NCBI RefSeq assembly: GCF_029490015.1
Contig: NZ_CP120468.1
Coordinates: forward strand, 1,426,001-1,490,000
DNA from: Halobaculum limi
GTDB lineage: Archaea; Halobacteriota; Halobacteria; Halobacteriales; Haloferacaceae
Direction: 5' to 3'
DNA length: 64,000 nt
The notes under the pieces were generated by a model, which made no database searches, had not been told where the DNA came from, and was given only the letters and a program-made list of their open reading frames with translations. A program made the position numbers and the translations under genes. Of the stretch, positions 26,349 to 35,397 are shown piece after piece. Position 1 is the first letter of the stretch, and every line of letters begins with the position of its first letter.

Positions 26349-26903
26349 ATGGGATTCCACACGTTCGACGTCGATCGCGCCGACGCGCTCGAAGACCCCG
26401 GCCGATTCCGCTACTGTTCGGCGGAGGAACTGCTGTCGCTGCTGGCTGTCGGTCCTGACGCGACGGTCGCAGACCTCGGGTCGGGCACCGGCTTCTACAC
26501 CGACGTCGTCGCACCCCACGTCGACACCTGCTACGCCGTCGACGTACAAGCGGAGATGCACGAGTTGTACGCCGAGAAGGGCCTCCCGACCACTGTCGAG
26601 ACGGTGACCGCTGGTGTCGAGGACCTCCCCTTCGACGACGACACGCTCGACGCCGCCTTCTCGACGATGACGTATCACGAGTACGCTGGCGAGGACTCGC
26701 TGGCGGAACTCGCACGCGTCGTCGCACCCGGCGGTCGCGTCGTCACCGTCGACTGGACCCGCAGTGGGTCGGGCGATGCCGGCCCGCCCACGGACGAACG
26801 CTTCGCCGTCGGCGACGCCGCGAGCGCGTTCGAGGACGCCGGATTCAGTGTCGAACGCGCGGAGACACGCACTGAGACGTTCGTCTGCGTCGCGCGGCGC
26901 TGA
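26349..26903 (+). CDS. Class I SAM-dependent methyltransferase
   Basis: 184-residue methyltransferase of the UbiE/type 11 kind. SAM motif I is VADLGSGTGFYTDVV (about 39-53), motif II has YAVDVQAEMHEL, and LPFDDDTLDAAFSTMTYHE is the post-motif region. GGRVVTVDWTRSGSGDAGPP resembles the C-terminal strand of arsenite or small-molecule methyltransferases. The substrate is unknown. Expression is likely from its own promoter (a T-rich stretch at about 26320). Confidence 0.83.
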   Translation: MGFHTFDVDRADALEDPGRFRYCSAEELLSLLAVGPDATVADLGSGTGFYTDVVAPHVDTCYAVDVQAEMHELYAEKGLPTTVETVTAGVEDLPFDDDTLDAAFSTMTYHEYAGEDSLAELARVVAPGGRVVTVDWTRSGSGDAGPPTDERFAVGDAASAFEDAGFSVERAETRTETFVCVARR

Positions 26904-26927
26904 CCGCGTTCCCCGCCGCACCGACGA

Positions 26928-29324
26928 TTACGCGTCGTGGCCGTCCCAGAACCGTTCTAACCCGAATTGGAGCATATCCGCGCTCACCGGGCGGAACTCC
27001 TCGCGTTCGTACTCGGGGAGGTACTCCCGGACGGCGTTCCACGACTCGCGGGCGTAGCGAGCGTCCACGAGGCAGCGGACGCCCACCTCGTCGGTGCCCC
27101 GGATGACGCGCCCGATAGCCTGTCGCGCCTTCCGCACCGCCGGGACCGTCAGCGCCGTCTCGAAGCCGTCGCCGAACTCGCGGTCGTACGCCGTCTTCAC
27201 GGCTCTGGTCCGCGGCGACGACGTGTTGATGATCGGGACGCCGCAGACGACGGCCGCCGCGAGGCGGTCGCCCTCGTAGTCGACACCCTCCGTCAGCGTG
27301 CCGCGGATACTCGTCACGAGCACCTTCGACTCGCCCGCGAAGAAGTCGCTCTTCAGCGACTCGGTGACGGCGTCGTCGCTCGACTCGTCGAGGAGGACGG
27401 GCTTGTCGACTTGGCTGTTGTCCTCCAACGACTCGGCCATCCACTCGGCCTCGCCGTAACTCGGCATCCCGACGAGGACGTTCCCCGGCGTCGTCGCCGC
27501 GACCGTCGCGACGGCGTCGACGTGCGCGCGGCGCGTCTCGTTGTCCTCGCCCGGAGCGCCGCGATTCGAGAACGTGAACTTCGGCACGTCGAGCGCGAAC
27601 GACGCGCGATTCTCCTCAGGGAAGCCAAGTCCGTACGTCCGGTCCTCGACGGGTCGTCCCTCCGATTCGAGGTGGTTGAGGCCGGTCACTTCGCGGAACA
27701 CCGAAAGCGGCGCGAGCGTCGCCGACATCAGGACGCCACCGCCGAACTCCGCGAGGCGGTCCCCGATGGCGTCGGCGGGCACGCAGTTGTGCAGGGCGAG
27801 GCGCGCGGAGTAGGCCCGTCGCCACGACTCCGGTGGCTCCGTCTCGTCCCACGTTCGCCGAAGTTCCAGTTCTCTGAAGTACGTCTCGTGGTCACAGCGA
27901 TACCAGGCGTTCAGCGTGCGCCCGACGCCCGGTGCGGCGCGCTGGCGGTCCTCGTCTTCCGCCTCGTCGAGAATCCTGGCGACGACCGCGCCAACCTGTT
28001 CGGCGCGGGACCACACTCGCTCGCCGTAACCAGCCTCGCGTGCCCACTCAGTTATCTCGTCGACGGCGGGTTCTTCGGGGTCTCGGAGGGGAATCTCCTC
28101 GTCGTCCAAGTCGGTGAGGTTCGCGCGCCAGCCGCGACGCTCACGGTCAAGGAACGACTCGACGCGCCGATCCAGTTCCTCGCGGAGGTCGACGACGAAC
28201 TCGCGGAGGAGTTTCACCTCGTCGAGGCTCACCTCGGCGTCCGCGAGTTCGCCGCGCACGAGGTCGGCGTCGGTCGTCCCCTCTGTCTGCTTGCCGGCGT
28301 CTTCGAACTGCACCGGCTGGATGACCCGCGTCAGTTCGTTCTCGGCGTCGCGCAGGCTGGCGTCGGCGACGCCGTCGGAGACCAGGTCGCGGACGCGGGG
28401 TTCGAGCATATGTGCCTCGTCGCAGACGACGAACGTCGAGTCGTCGACGAGTGCGCCCGTGAAGCCGCCGACAGTCGTCGGGTCGAACGCGTGATAGTAG
28501 TTGCCGATGACGACCTCTATCTCGGGCAGCATCGCGCCCATCACCGAGTGGGGGCAGGTGCCGTGGCCCGCCGCGAGGCCGACCAACTCCTCGGCGTCGA
28601 CGAGGCCCCGGTCGGTGAAGTCGAAGGGGACCGCCTCGGCGGCGTCGCCCTCTTCGGGGAGGTCCGCGAGGTACTGCGCGTAAAAGGGGCAGTACTCGAC
28701 GCCGTCGCGGGTCGAACTTCCCCCGTGATCCGGCATCTCGGGAAGGTAGGGCGTCGGTTCGCCCGCAGTTTCGAGGTAGTTCACGCCGTCGTCGGCGGTG
28801 TCGGCAAAGCCGGTCTGTGCCCGGCGTGCCTGTTCGGCGAGTGCCCCGGGCGTCGTGTCGCCTCCCTCGCCGACCAGGTCGCGGGTTCGCTCGCGAAGCC
28901 CCTCACAGCGGTCGTACACGTTCGACGTGTCGACGCCGCCGCGGTTCTCGCGGGCGTACGGACAGACGTCCGCCTTCCCGACGAGCGTCAGTCCGGAGAC
29001 GGGCCGCCAGTCGTCGGGCAGGTCGTCGTTGATGGCGCGGAGGTCGGCCTCGAACTGGCGCAACTGCTGTTTGACGCTCGTCAACACCAGCACGCGCTCG
29101 TAGTCGCTGTCGGGGTCGCGCACGAGGTCGATGCCGGCTGTCAGCGCTAGCATCGTCTTGCCCGTGCCGCAGGCTCCTTCGAGTGCGAGAAAGCCGTCTC
29201 GGGCCGCGACGTCGCGGGCGGCCTCGATGCCGTCCGCCTGTTCGGGGTACGGTTCGGGGTGCCCGAACACGGTTCGCCACGTCTCCTCCGTCGCCTCGCT
29301 CACGGTGTCATCGGTGGTTGCCAC
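26928..29324 (-). CDS. ATP-dependent Fe-S DNA helicase, XPD/DinG (Rad3) family
   Basis: 798-residue superfamily 2 helicase. Walker A is GACGTGKT (50-57), motif II VCDEAH (300-305), and motif VI QAIGRVIRG near the C-terminus. Four Cys (121, 140, 212, 257) are placed as in the 4Fe-4S cluster domain of XPD-type helicases, so 5'-3' unwinding is likely. It probably acts in repair or R-loop/G-quadruplex removal. GTG 29324 (MATTDDTVSE) is the only suitable start; the open frame further upstream is Arg-rich and not coding. It converges with the methyltransferase gene. Confidence 0.92.
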   Translation of the reverse strand: MATTDDTVSEATEETWRTVFGHPEPYPEQADGIEAARDVAARDGFLALEGACGTGKTMLALTAGIDLVRDPDSDYERVLVLTSVKQQLRQFEADLRAINDDLPDDWRPVSGLTLVGKADVCPYARENRGGVDTSNVYDRCEGLRERTRDLVGEGGDTTPGALAEQARRAQTGFADTADDGVNYLETAGEPTPYLPEMPDHGGSSTRDGVEYCPFYAQYLADLPEEGDAAEAVPFDFTDRGLVDAEELVGLAAGHGTCPHSVMGAMLPEIEVVIGNYYHAFDPTTVGGFTGALVDDSTFVVCDEAHMLEPRVRDLVSDGVADASLRDAENELTRVIQPVQFEDAGKQTEGTTDADLVRGELADAEVSLDEVKLLREFVVDLREELDRRVESFLDRERRGWRANLTDLDDEEIPLRDPEEPAVDEITEWAREAGYGERVWSRAEQVGAVVARILDEAEDEDRQRAAPGVGRTLNAWYRCDHETYFRELELRRTWDETEPPESWRRAYSARLALHNCVPADAIGDRLAEFGGGVLMSATLAPLSVFREVTGLNHLESEGRPVEDRTYGLGFPEENRASFALDVPKFTFSNRGAPGEDNETRRAHVDAVATVAATTPGNVLVGMPSYGEAEWMAESLEDNSQVDKPVLLDESSDDAVTESLKSDFFAGESKVLVTSIRGTLTEGVDYEGDRLAAAVVCGVPIINTSSPRTRAVKTAYDREFGDGFETALTVPAVRKARQAIGRVIRGTDEVGVRCLVDARYARESWNAVREYLPEYEREEFRPVSADMLQFGLERFWDGHDA

Positions 29325-29407
29325 GGGTTTCAGTCCGTCGATGGTCCCGGTTCGGTACGTGAACCTTCGCCTCGGCGGCGGCCGTGCGACCGCCGCCGGG
29401 CCGCGAC

Positions 29408-29797
29408 TTACAGGAGGCTCCCGCCGAGGACGATGACGGAGAGGTTGTTGGCGAACACGAACAGTCCCGACGCGACGAGCAGTCCGAGCCACGTCTCGAT
29501 GACGACGCCGTAGTAGGGACGAGCGTGCGCCGGCGTCACCCGGTACGTCTCGATGAGGCCGTAGAACACGACGACCGCGATGACCGTCGCCGCGAGGTTC
29601 ATCGCGACGAGGACGGACACTGGCTGGCCGAGCGCCCACCGGACCACCGGGTTCGACTCGTACTGAATCCCGACGAGCGCCGCCGCGTACATCGTCGTGA
29701 GCAGGTCGACCGTGATGAGCAGAAACAGCGCGACGGCCGCCCAACTCCAGTACTCCTGCACCCGGTCGGTGATAGCGGCGTCGCGCAACTGTGTCAC
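29408..29797 (-). CDS. Small integral membrane protein (DUF5658-like)
   Basis: 129 residues with three to four hydrophobic helices (about 17-40, 55-78 and 95-125). The segment LLITVDLLTTMYAAALVGIQYESNPVVRW resembles small haloarchaeal membrane proteins of the DUF5658 type, where a helix is followed by an E-x-NP motif. The GTG start at 29797 precedes a short hydrophilic N-terminus. It lies upstream of the helicase on the same strand with 83 bp between them. Function unknown. Confidence 0.7.
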   Translation of the reverse strand: MTQLRDAAITDRVQEYWSWAAVALFLLITVDLLTTMYAAALVGIQYESNPVVRWALGQPVSVLVAMNLAATVIAVVVFYGLIETYRVTPAHARPYYGVVIETWLGLLVASGLFVFANNLSVIVLGGSLL

Positions 29798-29859
29798 GAT
29801 TCGCTCGGCGGGGAGTGAGTATCTAAGACTAACGGCGCGACTATCGTCGGCGAAACTCG

Positions 29860-30525
29860 CTACCCGCCGTCGTCCCCGACTGCCTCGACGAGCGACCGAG
29901 CCTCGCCTTGCGCGTCCGGGTGGGGGGCGAACGACCGCGTGTGCGTCACGTCTGCGTCGACGGCGGCGTCGACGACCGCCGCCAGCGACTCGGTCGGGTA
30001 CGCCGCGCCCGCCAGCAGGAAGGTGTCGCGCCACGGTCGGATCGCCGCCAGTACTTCCACCGGGAGCAGCAGCGTCCCACCCGTCGCCTCCTCGATCACG
30101 GCCGCCGCGTCGACTGGGTATCGGGCCGTTATCTCGAACAGCCGTCCCTCGACGTCGCCGGCGTCGTACCGTCGGGTTGGTCCGGCGTCGACATCGCGCA
30201 AGCCGGACTCGCGCAAGTCGGCGAGGAACTCCCGACACGCCTGATTCGCCGCGAAGCCGACGACCGACGCGGGCGACACCGGTGCGCGTTCAAAGCCGGG
30301 ACGGAAGTGACACCGCGTGACGAAGAACGCCCGCGCGGCGCGGTCCGCCGCCGTCGACGGCACGGCCGCCGCGACGCTCGGGTCGTCGTAAAACTGCGTC
30401 CGCACGGCGACGGTGACGAACGGGGAGTCGAACCCGACTTCCGTCTCGTCACCGGCGAACTCGTAGCCCGCAGCGGCGAGGGCGGCGTCGGGGACCGGCG
30501 GCGCGGGAACCGATCTGTCGCTCAC
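29860..30525 (-). CDS. Hypothetical protein, paralogue of the gene at 22105-22701
   Basis: 221-residue soluble protein with short Pro/Ala-rich ends. A central motif set matches the 198-residue protein at 22105-22701: AFFVTRCHFRP, GFAANQACREFLADLRESG, and FLLAGAAYPTES. The spacing is similar, so this is an old duplication in one family. No catalytic or metal motif was recognised. It sits on the same strand as the membrane protein downstream of it. Function unknown. Confidence 0.7.
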   Translation of the reverse strand: MSDRSVPAPPVPDAALAAAGYEFAGDETEVGFDSPFVTVAVRTQFYDDPSVAAAVPSTAADRAARAFFVTRCHFRPGFERAPVSPASVVGFAANQACREFLADLRESGLRDVDAGPTRRYDAGDVEGRLFEITARYPVDAAAVIEEATGGTLLLPVEVLAAIRPWRDTFLLAGAAYPTESLAAVVDAAVDADVTHTRSFAPHPDAQGEARSLVEAVGDDGG

Positions 30526-30566
30526 GACCGTGCCTCCGGACGGCGTCGTGAAAAGCGAGGTGGCGA

Positions 30567-31937
30567 TTACGGCCCCCGGCCCACCCAGACGCTGTCGGTC
30601 GACGTGTTGCCGTCGGCAGAGGCGGTCGCACTCGCCGGCACCGCCGTCCCGGTTCCCGTCTCCACGGTCGCTCGCCCGGTGCGACCGTCACGGCGGTCCG
30701 CGGCGGCCGCGACCGCGGCGGCGGGGTCGACGCGGCCGTCCTCGGCGGTCGTTCGGAGCAGTTGTTCGACTTCTGCAGGCGTGAGCGTATCGTCCCCTGC
30801 TTCGGCGGTCATCGCGATGACGACGCTCGCGACACGAGGGGCGGCGGCAGACGTGCCTCGCAGCAGCGTTCCATCGTCGAGGCGAACGGTTCCGTCCGCG
30901 CGAACGTCCGTGTCTGCGGGGGAGTACTCCGCGAGTCGACCGTTCGACCCAACTGCACCCACGGAGATGACTCCCGGTGCGGCCGTGGGTGCGATGGCGC
31001 TCCCGTTGGCCCCGGCGAATGCGAGGCGATGCCGGGCGGCGTACAGGTCGACGGGGCCGGTTCCGGGGTCGCGTGCGTACACGGCGACGTAGTAGTTGCC
31101 GCGGGGAAGCACCGCGTCGATGGCCTCGGCGTAACCGGATTCGCGCGTCGACTTCGCCACGAGCGTGTCTTCACCGGGCGTGTCACGGTAGAGGTACAGG
31201 TCGTAGTCGGCCGCGTCCTCCCAGTACAGTCGGAGGGTGACGGTTCCGTCGATGGTGCCGTTTCCGAGGCGGTTCCCCTGCGTACCGTCGTCGCCGAAGG
31301 CGACCCAGCCCCCGTTGGCCGCCGTGCCGCGCCAGTGTCGTTTGGCGGTGTTGCCGCCGGAGGTGACGAACACCGTCCCCGAGGTGGCGGCGCGTTCGGC
31401 CGCTTCGGCGATGCGCTCGCGCCCGTCGGCAGTCCGCGGGAAGTAACTCCCGGCGTCGACGATGACGTCGACGTCTTGGGCGACCAGCCACTCGACGGCG
31501 CGGGCGTACTCGTCGGGTGTCGGCTCGTAGCCGACCGACGCGAGATACAGCGAGGAGTCACGGGCGCGTTCGGCGACGACGCTCGCGACTGCGGTGTCGT
31601 GCTTACCGGCGACGAGGCCGAATCGCGGCGAGGTCGTCCGGTAGCGGTCGGCGACACGACCGTCCAGCGTCGCGGAGTCGGCGAACGCACTCCCGATGAC
31701 GCCGACGCGAACGGCGTCGTCAGTTCCGCTGGGCGCGGCCGGGTCGATAGCTGGCACGTCGGCGTCGTCGTCGACGCCACCCGAAACCGGCGGGCCGAGT
31801 GGGCCAGAACCGGACACCTTCCGCGGGGTCGCGTCACCGTACCCGTTCGTGACGCTGGTCACGTCCGCACCGACGAGGCCAGCGCCGACGCTGGTGACGA
31901 GGAGGATCACCACGAGAACCACGGGCGAACGGCTCAC
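30567..31937 (-). CDS. Degenerate subtilase-fold protein with inserted beta-sandwich domain
   Basis: 456 residues. The N-terminal hydrophobic helix (about 4-24) is a signal or membrane anchor. The subtilase fold follows, with His113 (GKHDTAVASVV), Asn196 (VTSGGNTA) and Ser363 (GTSAAAPRVA) in place. The catalytic Asp position reads VGVIGSAF (Gly82), so the standard triad is incomplete. Between Asn and Ser lies an insert (about 203-305, LRLYWEDAADYDLYLYR, NYYVAVYAR) like the pre-peptidase C-terminal beta-sandwich. The tail (about 420-456) is Thr/Ala-rich. The GTG start lies 4 bp after the stop of the membrane winged-helix gene, so the two are co-transcribed. It may be a pseudoprotease or binding protein. 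Confidence 0.8.
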   Translation of the reverse strand: MSRSPVVLVVILLVTSVGAGLVGADVTSVTNGYGDATPRKVSGSGPLGPPVSGGVDDDADVPAIDPAAPSGTDDAVRVGVIGSAFADSATLDGRVADRYRTTSPRFGLVAGKHDTAVASVVAERARDSSLYLASVGYEPTPDEYARAVEWLVAQDVDVIVDAGSYFPRTADGRERIAEAAERAATSGTVFVTSGGNTAKRHWRGTAANGGWVAFGDDGTQGNRLGNGTIDGTVTLRLYWEDAADYDLYLYRDTPGEDTLVAKSTRESGYAEAIDAVLPRGNYYVAVYARDPGTGPVDLYAARHRLAFAGANGSAIAPTAAPGVISVGAVGSNGRLAEYSPADTDVRADGTVRLDDGTLLRGTSAAAPRVASVVIAMTAEAGDDTLTPAEVEQLLRTTAEDGRVDPAAAVAAAADRRDGRTGRATVETGTGTAVPASATASADGNTSTDSVWVGRGP

Positions 31938-31941
31938 GGCA

Positions 31942-32766
31942 CTACCGCTCGCGAAGGCGGCCGACGGCGATGACGGTCGCGAGAACGAGCAGGCCGCCCG
32001 CGAAGAACGCCGCGCCCGGCGGGAGCGCACCCAGCGCCGCTCCGCCGGTCGCGCCGACGGCGTCACCGATACGCGGGGCCGTCTCCGGCCCCGACAGCGT
32101 CGCCACGTCCGCGCCGAACAGCGCCTGCACGAGGAGACTCGCGCCCGCGAGCACCGCGAGTGCGCCGAGGAAGCCGCCCAGCGAGTCGGTCAGCGACGAC
32201 CGGTCGGACTCGCCGCCGACGGCGACCACCACGCGGTCGTCGGTCGGGCCGTAGACGGTCATCTCACGGCCCTTTACCGAATACCGGGTGTCGACCGTCT
32301 CGACGAGGCCGGCGTCGACTAGTTTGGAGACGTGGTGGCGCACGTTCTGCACGGACGTGTCGGCGGCGTCGGCCAGTTCCGACGCCGTGTGTGGCTCCTC
32401 GTGGACCGCGGTGAGGATTCGTCGAGCGGTCTCGGGTGCGAGCGCACCGATGAGGTCGTCGGCGCCGTCGTCGTCGAGCCAACAGACGCGGACCTGCTGA
32501 TCGGGTTCAGTCGGAGTACCGTCCTCGGGGTCTGCGGCAGCCTCACTCGCTGCTCCGGCGCTGGCGGTCGTCTCGGTTCGTTCCGTCTCGTCGGCCGCGT
32601 CTGTGGTCGCGTCCTCGGGCAACGAGACGGGGGTGGACGCGTCGGACCCGGTAGCGGCCCCGCCGTCTGCGCGGGGTTCGCTGGCGTCGCCATCGCTGGC
32701 GTCGTCGCCGTCGGCCCCCTCGGCGTCCGTCGAGTCGTCCGGACTCGACGGGAGCGTCCCAGACAT
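31942..32766 (-). CDS. Membrane-anchored winged-helix transcription regulator
   Basis: 274 residues in three parts. Residues 1-90 are a Glu/Asp/Ser/Thr/Ala-rich disordered region. Residues about 95-180 form an ArsR/MarR-type winged helix (PETARRILTAVHEEPHTASEL, NVRHHVSKLVDAGLVE, MTVYGPTDDR). Two transmembrane helices follow (about 196-216 and 250-269), with a 33-residue extracellular loop and a short Arg-rich cytoplasmic end. DNA binding would therefore occur at the membrane. The gene is the first of a two-gene operon with the degenerate subtilase. Start ATG 32766. It is likely to sense an envelope signal, which is inference from the architecture. Confidence 0.8.
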   Translation of the reverse strand: MSGTLPSSPDDSTDAEGADGDDASDGDASEPRADGGAATGSDASTPVSLPEDATTDAADETERTETTASAGAASEAAADPEDGTPTEPDQQVRVCWLDDDGADDLIGALAPETARRILTAVHEEPHTASELADAADTSVQNVRHHVSKLVDAGLVETVDTRYSVKGREMTVYGPTDDRVVVAVGGESDRSSLTDSLGGFLGALAVLAGASLLVQALFGADVATLSGPETAPRIGDAVGATGGAALGALPPGAAFFAGGLLVLATVIAVGRLRER

Positions 32767-32790
32767 ACGGTCCAATATAAGATACACGAC

Positions 32791-32800
32791 CAAAACGTTT
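32791..32800. promoter_or_regulatory. Palindromic operator-like site upstream of the membrane regulator
   Basis: AAACGTTT (32793-32800) is a perfect 8-bp palindrome 27-34 bp upstream of ATG 32766, near where a TATA box or BRE would be expected. A TTATATT stretch at 32774-32780 lies closer to the start. The site could serve autoregulation; there is no direct evidence. Confidence 0.3.
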
Positions 32801-32906
32801 CGGTCGGTTTGGGTGACGGATCGCTGGGAACACAGCGATTCGACTCCAGGATCTGTCACCGTATCTCGCTTAGCCACGAGAACCAGTCAGTCGACTCGAG
32901 TATCTC

Positions 32907-34130
32907 TCACGGTTGTACCCGCCGATCGTCGGGCGGCGTCGGGAAGCGCCCAGCGAGATACAGCGCCCCGGTGACGACCAAGATGAGTGCCACGCCGGCC
33001 GCGAACAGGCGGAACACCCAGTCGAACGCGAGTCCAGCGTCGGTGAGTGCGCCGACGACGCCAGAGCCGTTGGCTTCGAACAACAGCGCCGTCCCCGAGA
33101 AGACGGCGTACGCGCTGGCGCGGTCGGGCGCTGGGAGCGTCGAGAGCATATACGTGTCTACCGCCGGGAACAGGGCGTGGGCGGCGTAGCCGATGAGCGC
33201 CGAGACGACGGCGAACGACGCGAGCGACCCTGCGAACGTCAGCGCGACCAGCGAGACGAGAAACGCCGCGTTGAGCGCCAGCAGGTACGGCACCTTCGGC
33301 AACCGATCTGCGAGGCGACCGCCCAACCAGAAGGCGGGGACGCCCGCCGCGAACGCGACCGTTAGCAGGAAGTTCGCGTTCGCGGGCGTCAGCCCCTCCG
33401 AGAGCAAGTAACTCACGTAGAAGTTGAACACGCCCTGCCACGCGAACCCCGAGACGGCAACCAGCGACATCCCCGCGAGGACGATGCGCCAGTGCGACAG
33501 CGCCGCCCGGAAGTTCCGCGACTCCACACCGCCGTCCGGTTCGGCGTCGTTCGGGTCCCCGCTCGTGTCCGACCTGACGTCTTCTCGTCGTCGAACGACC
33601 ACGACCAGCGACGCCGTCGAGACGGCCGCACCGACCGCCAGCAGGCCGAACACGACGCGCCAGTCGCCCGCCTGCGCGATGACCCCGAGCACCAGCGCCG
33701 GCGCGAGGACGCTCGCCACCTGACTCGCGGTGCCGTGAATCCCCACCGCTCGCCCCGTCGCGTCGGGGTACAGTTTGCCGATGAGCGGGATTGCAGCGAC
33801 GAAGTAGCCGCCCGTCGAGAGGCCGACGGCGAATGCGCCCGCCTGCAACCCGAGCAGGGAGTCGGTCGTCGCCGTGAACGCCGACGCGACTGCGAGGGCG
33901 ACGCCGGTGGCGACGACGACGCGTTCGCGGGCCACTCTCGTCAGCACCCACCCGACGGGGATGCGCGGGGCCGCGGTTCCGATCCACACCAGCGACGTCA
34001 CCGACCCGACCGCGGCCGCCGAGATACCCAGTTCCTGCTGGAACTCCGGGACCAGCGGCGCGAACGCCACCCTCCCCATATTGACAAGGAAGACGAGGCC
34101 GCAGAGCGTGGTGAACAGGCGGCGCGTCAC
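32907..34130 (-). CDS. MFS family transporter
   Basis: 407-residue membrane protein with about twelve helices. The first half has the MFS loop PVGWVLTRVARERVVVA and SQVASVLAPALVLG; the second has WLGGRLADRLPKVPYL. The cytoplasmic loop between the halves (about 185-205) is acidic. The start is GTG 34130. It is divergent from the glycosyltransferase gene at 34248 with 117 bp between. Substrate unknown. Confidence 0.87.
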   Translation of the reverse strand: MTRRLFTTLCGLVFLVNMGRVAFAPLVPEFQQELGISAAAVGSVTSLVWIGTAAPRIPVGWVLTRVARERVVVATGVALAVASAFTATTDSLLGLQAGAFAVGLSTGGYFVAAIPLIGKLYPDATGRAVGIHGTASQVASVLAPALVLGVIAQAGDWRVVFGLLAVGAAVSTASLVVVVRRREDVRSDTSGDPNDAEPDGGVESRNFRAALSHWRIVLAGMSLVAVSGFAWQGVFNFYVSYLLSEGLTPANANFLLTVAFAAGVPAFWLGGRLADRLPKVPYLLALNAAFLVSLVALTFAGSLASFAVVSALIGYAAHALFPAVDTYMLSTLPAPDRASAYAVFSGTALLFEANGSGVVGALTDAGLAFDWVFRLFAAGVALILVVTGALYLAGRFPTPPDDRRVQP

Positions 34131-34247
34131 GCTCGGACGTGCACGCGGCGGGGGTCAAGCGTTCCGGATCGGATGCCACGACCGCTCCGAGTCGGCCCCA
34201 ATCCAGTAGGCTCAAACCCCGACCGGGCGAATCGCCGGCAACTCACC

Positions 34248-35312
34248 GTGCGCGTCCTCGACTACCTCGAACTCTCCTCGCAACTCGACCGCGCGGGCAT
34301 CGGCACCGCCCACGACCAACAGGTCGAGGCGCTGACCCGCGCCCGCGACGCCGGCGCCGACGTCGAGGTGTTCACCTCGCCGTGGCCCGACGGCGACCCT
34401 ACCGAAGGCATCGCTCGTGGCCTCCGCGGCGACGGCTTCCTCGTCGACGTCGACGTGGTCCACCTGAACCTCATCGGCCCCGCGAGCGTCGCACTCGCCC
34501 GTCACGCCAAGCGCACAGATACGCCCCTCGTCCTCCACTGTCACGTCACTAGCGAGGACTTCCGCGAGAGTTTCCGCGGGTCGAACACCATCGCGCCGGC
34601 ACTCCGTCGATACCTCCGCTGGTTCTACTCGCAAGCCGACCTGGTGCTCACGCCCTCAGAGTACACGAAGCAGCGACTGGAGGGGTACCCCGTCGACGCA
34701 CCCATCCGCGCGATGTCGAACGGCATCGACCACGGCTCCGTCGAGGGACACGAGCAGTTCCGCAAGTCGTACCGCGAGCGCTTCGACCTCGATGGTGTGG
34801 TGATGTTCGCCGTCGGGTCCGTCTTCGAGCGGAAGGGGTTGACCGACTTCTGTGAGGTGGCGAATCGGACAGACCACGACTTCGCGTGGTTCGGCACCGT
34901 CGACGACGGCCCGCAGGCGTCCCCGACGGTCAAGCAGTGGACGCAGCATCCGCCCGAGAACGTCACGTTCACCGGGTGGGTCGACGACAAACCCGGCGCG
35001 TTCGGCGCGGGCGACGTGTTCTTTTTCCCGACGAAAGAGGAGAATCAGGGCATCGTCGTCCTCGAGGCGATGGCGTGCGGGAAGCCGTGCGTCCTCCGCG
35101 ACATCCCCGTGTTCCGCGAGTACTTCGAGGACGGCCACGACTGCCTGTTGTGTGACTCGCGCGCGGAGTTCGTCGAGGCGCTGGACCGACTCGCGACCGA
35201 CGCCGACCTCCGCGAGCGACTCGGCGCGAACGCTCGCGAGACGGCGGCCGAACACTCGCTGGACCGGGTGGGTCAGGAACTGGTGGCGACGTACGAGGAG
35301 TTGCTGTCGTGA
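34248..35312 (+). CDS. Glycosyltransferase family 4 (GT-B)
   Basis: 354-residue cytosolic or membrane-associated glycosyltransferase. The N-terminal Rossmann part (VRVLDYLELSSQLDRAGIGTA) binds the acceptor; the C-terminal part carries GSVFERKGLTDF and the NDP-sugar site FFFPTKEENQGIVVLEAMACGKP with the E-x7-E pattern. The likely reaction is sugar transfer from a nucleotide sugar to a lipid or glycan. GTG 34248 is the first start in this frame consistent with the family; the frame upstream is antisense to the MFS gene. A second glycosyltransferase follows after 85 bp. Confidence 0.87.
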   Translation: MRVLDYLELSSQLDRAGIGTAHDQQVEALTRARDAGADVEVFTSPWPDGDPTEGIARGLRGDGFLVDVDVVHLNLIGPASVALARHAKRTDTPLVLHCHVTSEDFRESFRGSNTIAPALRRYLRWFYSQADLVLTPSEYTKQRLEGYPVDAPIRAMSNGIDHGSVEGHEQFRKSYRERFDLDGVVMFAVGSVFERKGLTDFCEVANRTDHDFAWFGTVDDGPQASPTVKQWTQHPPENVTFTGWVDDKPGAFGAGDVFFFPTKEENQGIVVLEAMACGKPCVLRDIPVFREYFEDGHDCLLCDSRAEFVEALDRLATDADLRERLGANARETAAEHSLDRVGQELVATYEELLS

Positions 35313-35397
35313 GCGGATTGGTCGCCGTGTCGACCCACCGCTCGTGCCGCCCGCGAGACGAAACGGGTTTGGGCCGACCCCCAGAAGGCTCTCGTCA

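Noticed and set aside
26967-29150. 727-residue open frame antisense to the helicase
   Set aside because: High GC makes long open shadow frames; the minus-strand helicase has all motifs, and this frame has none.
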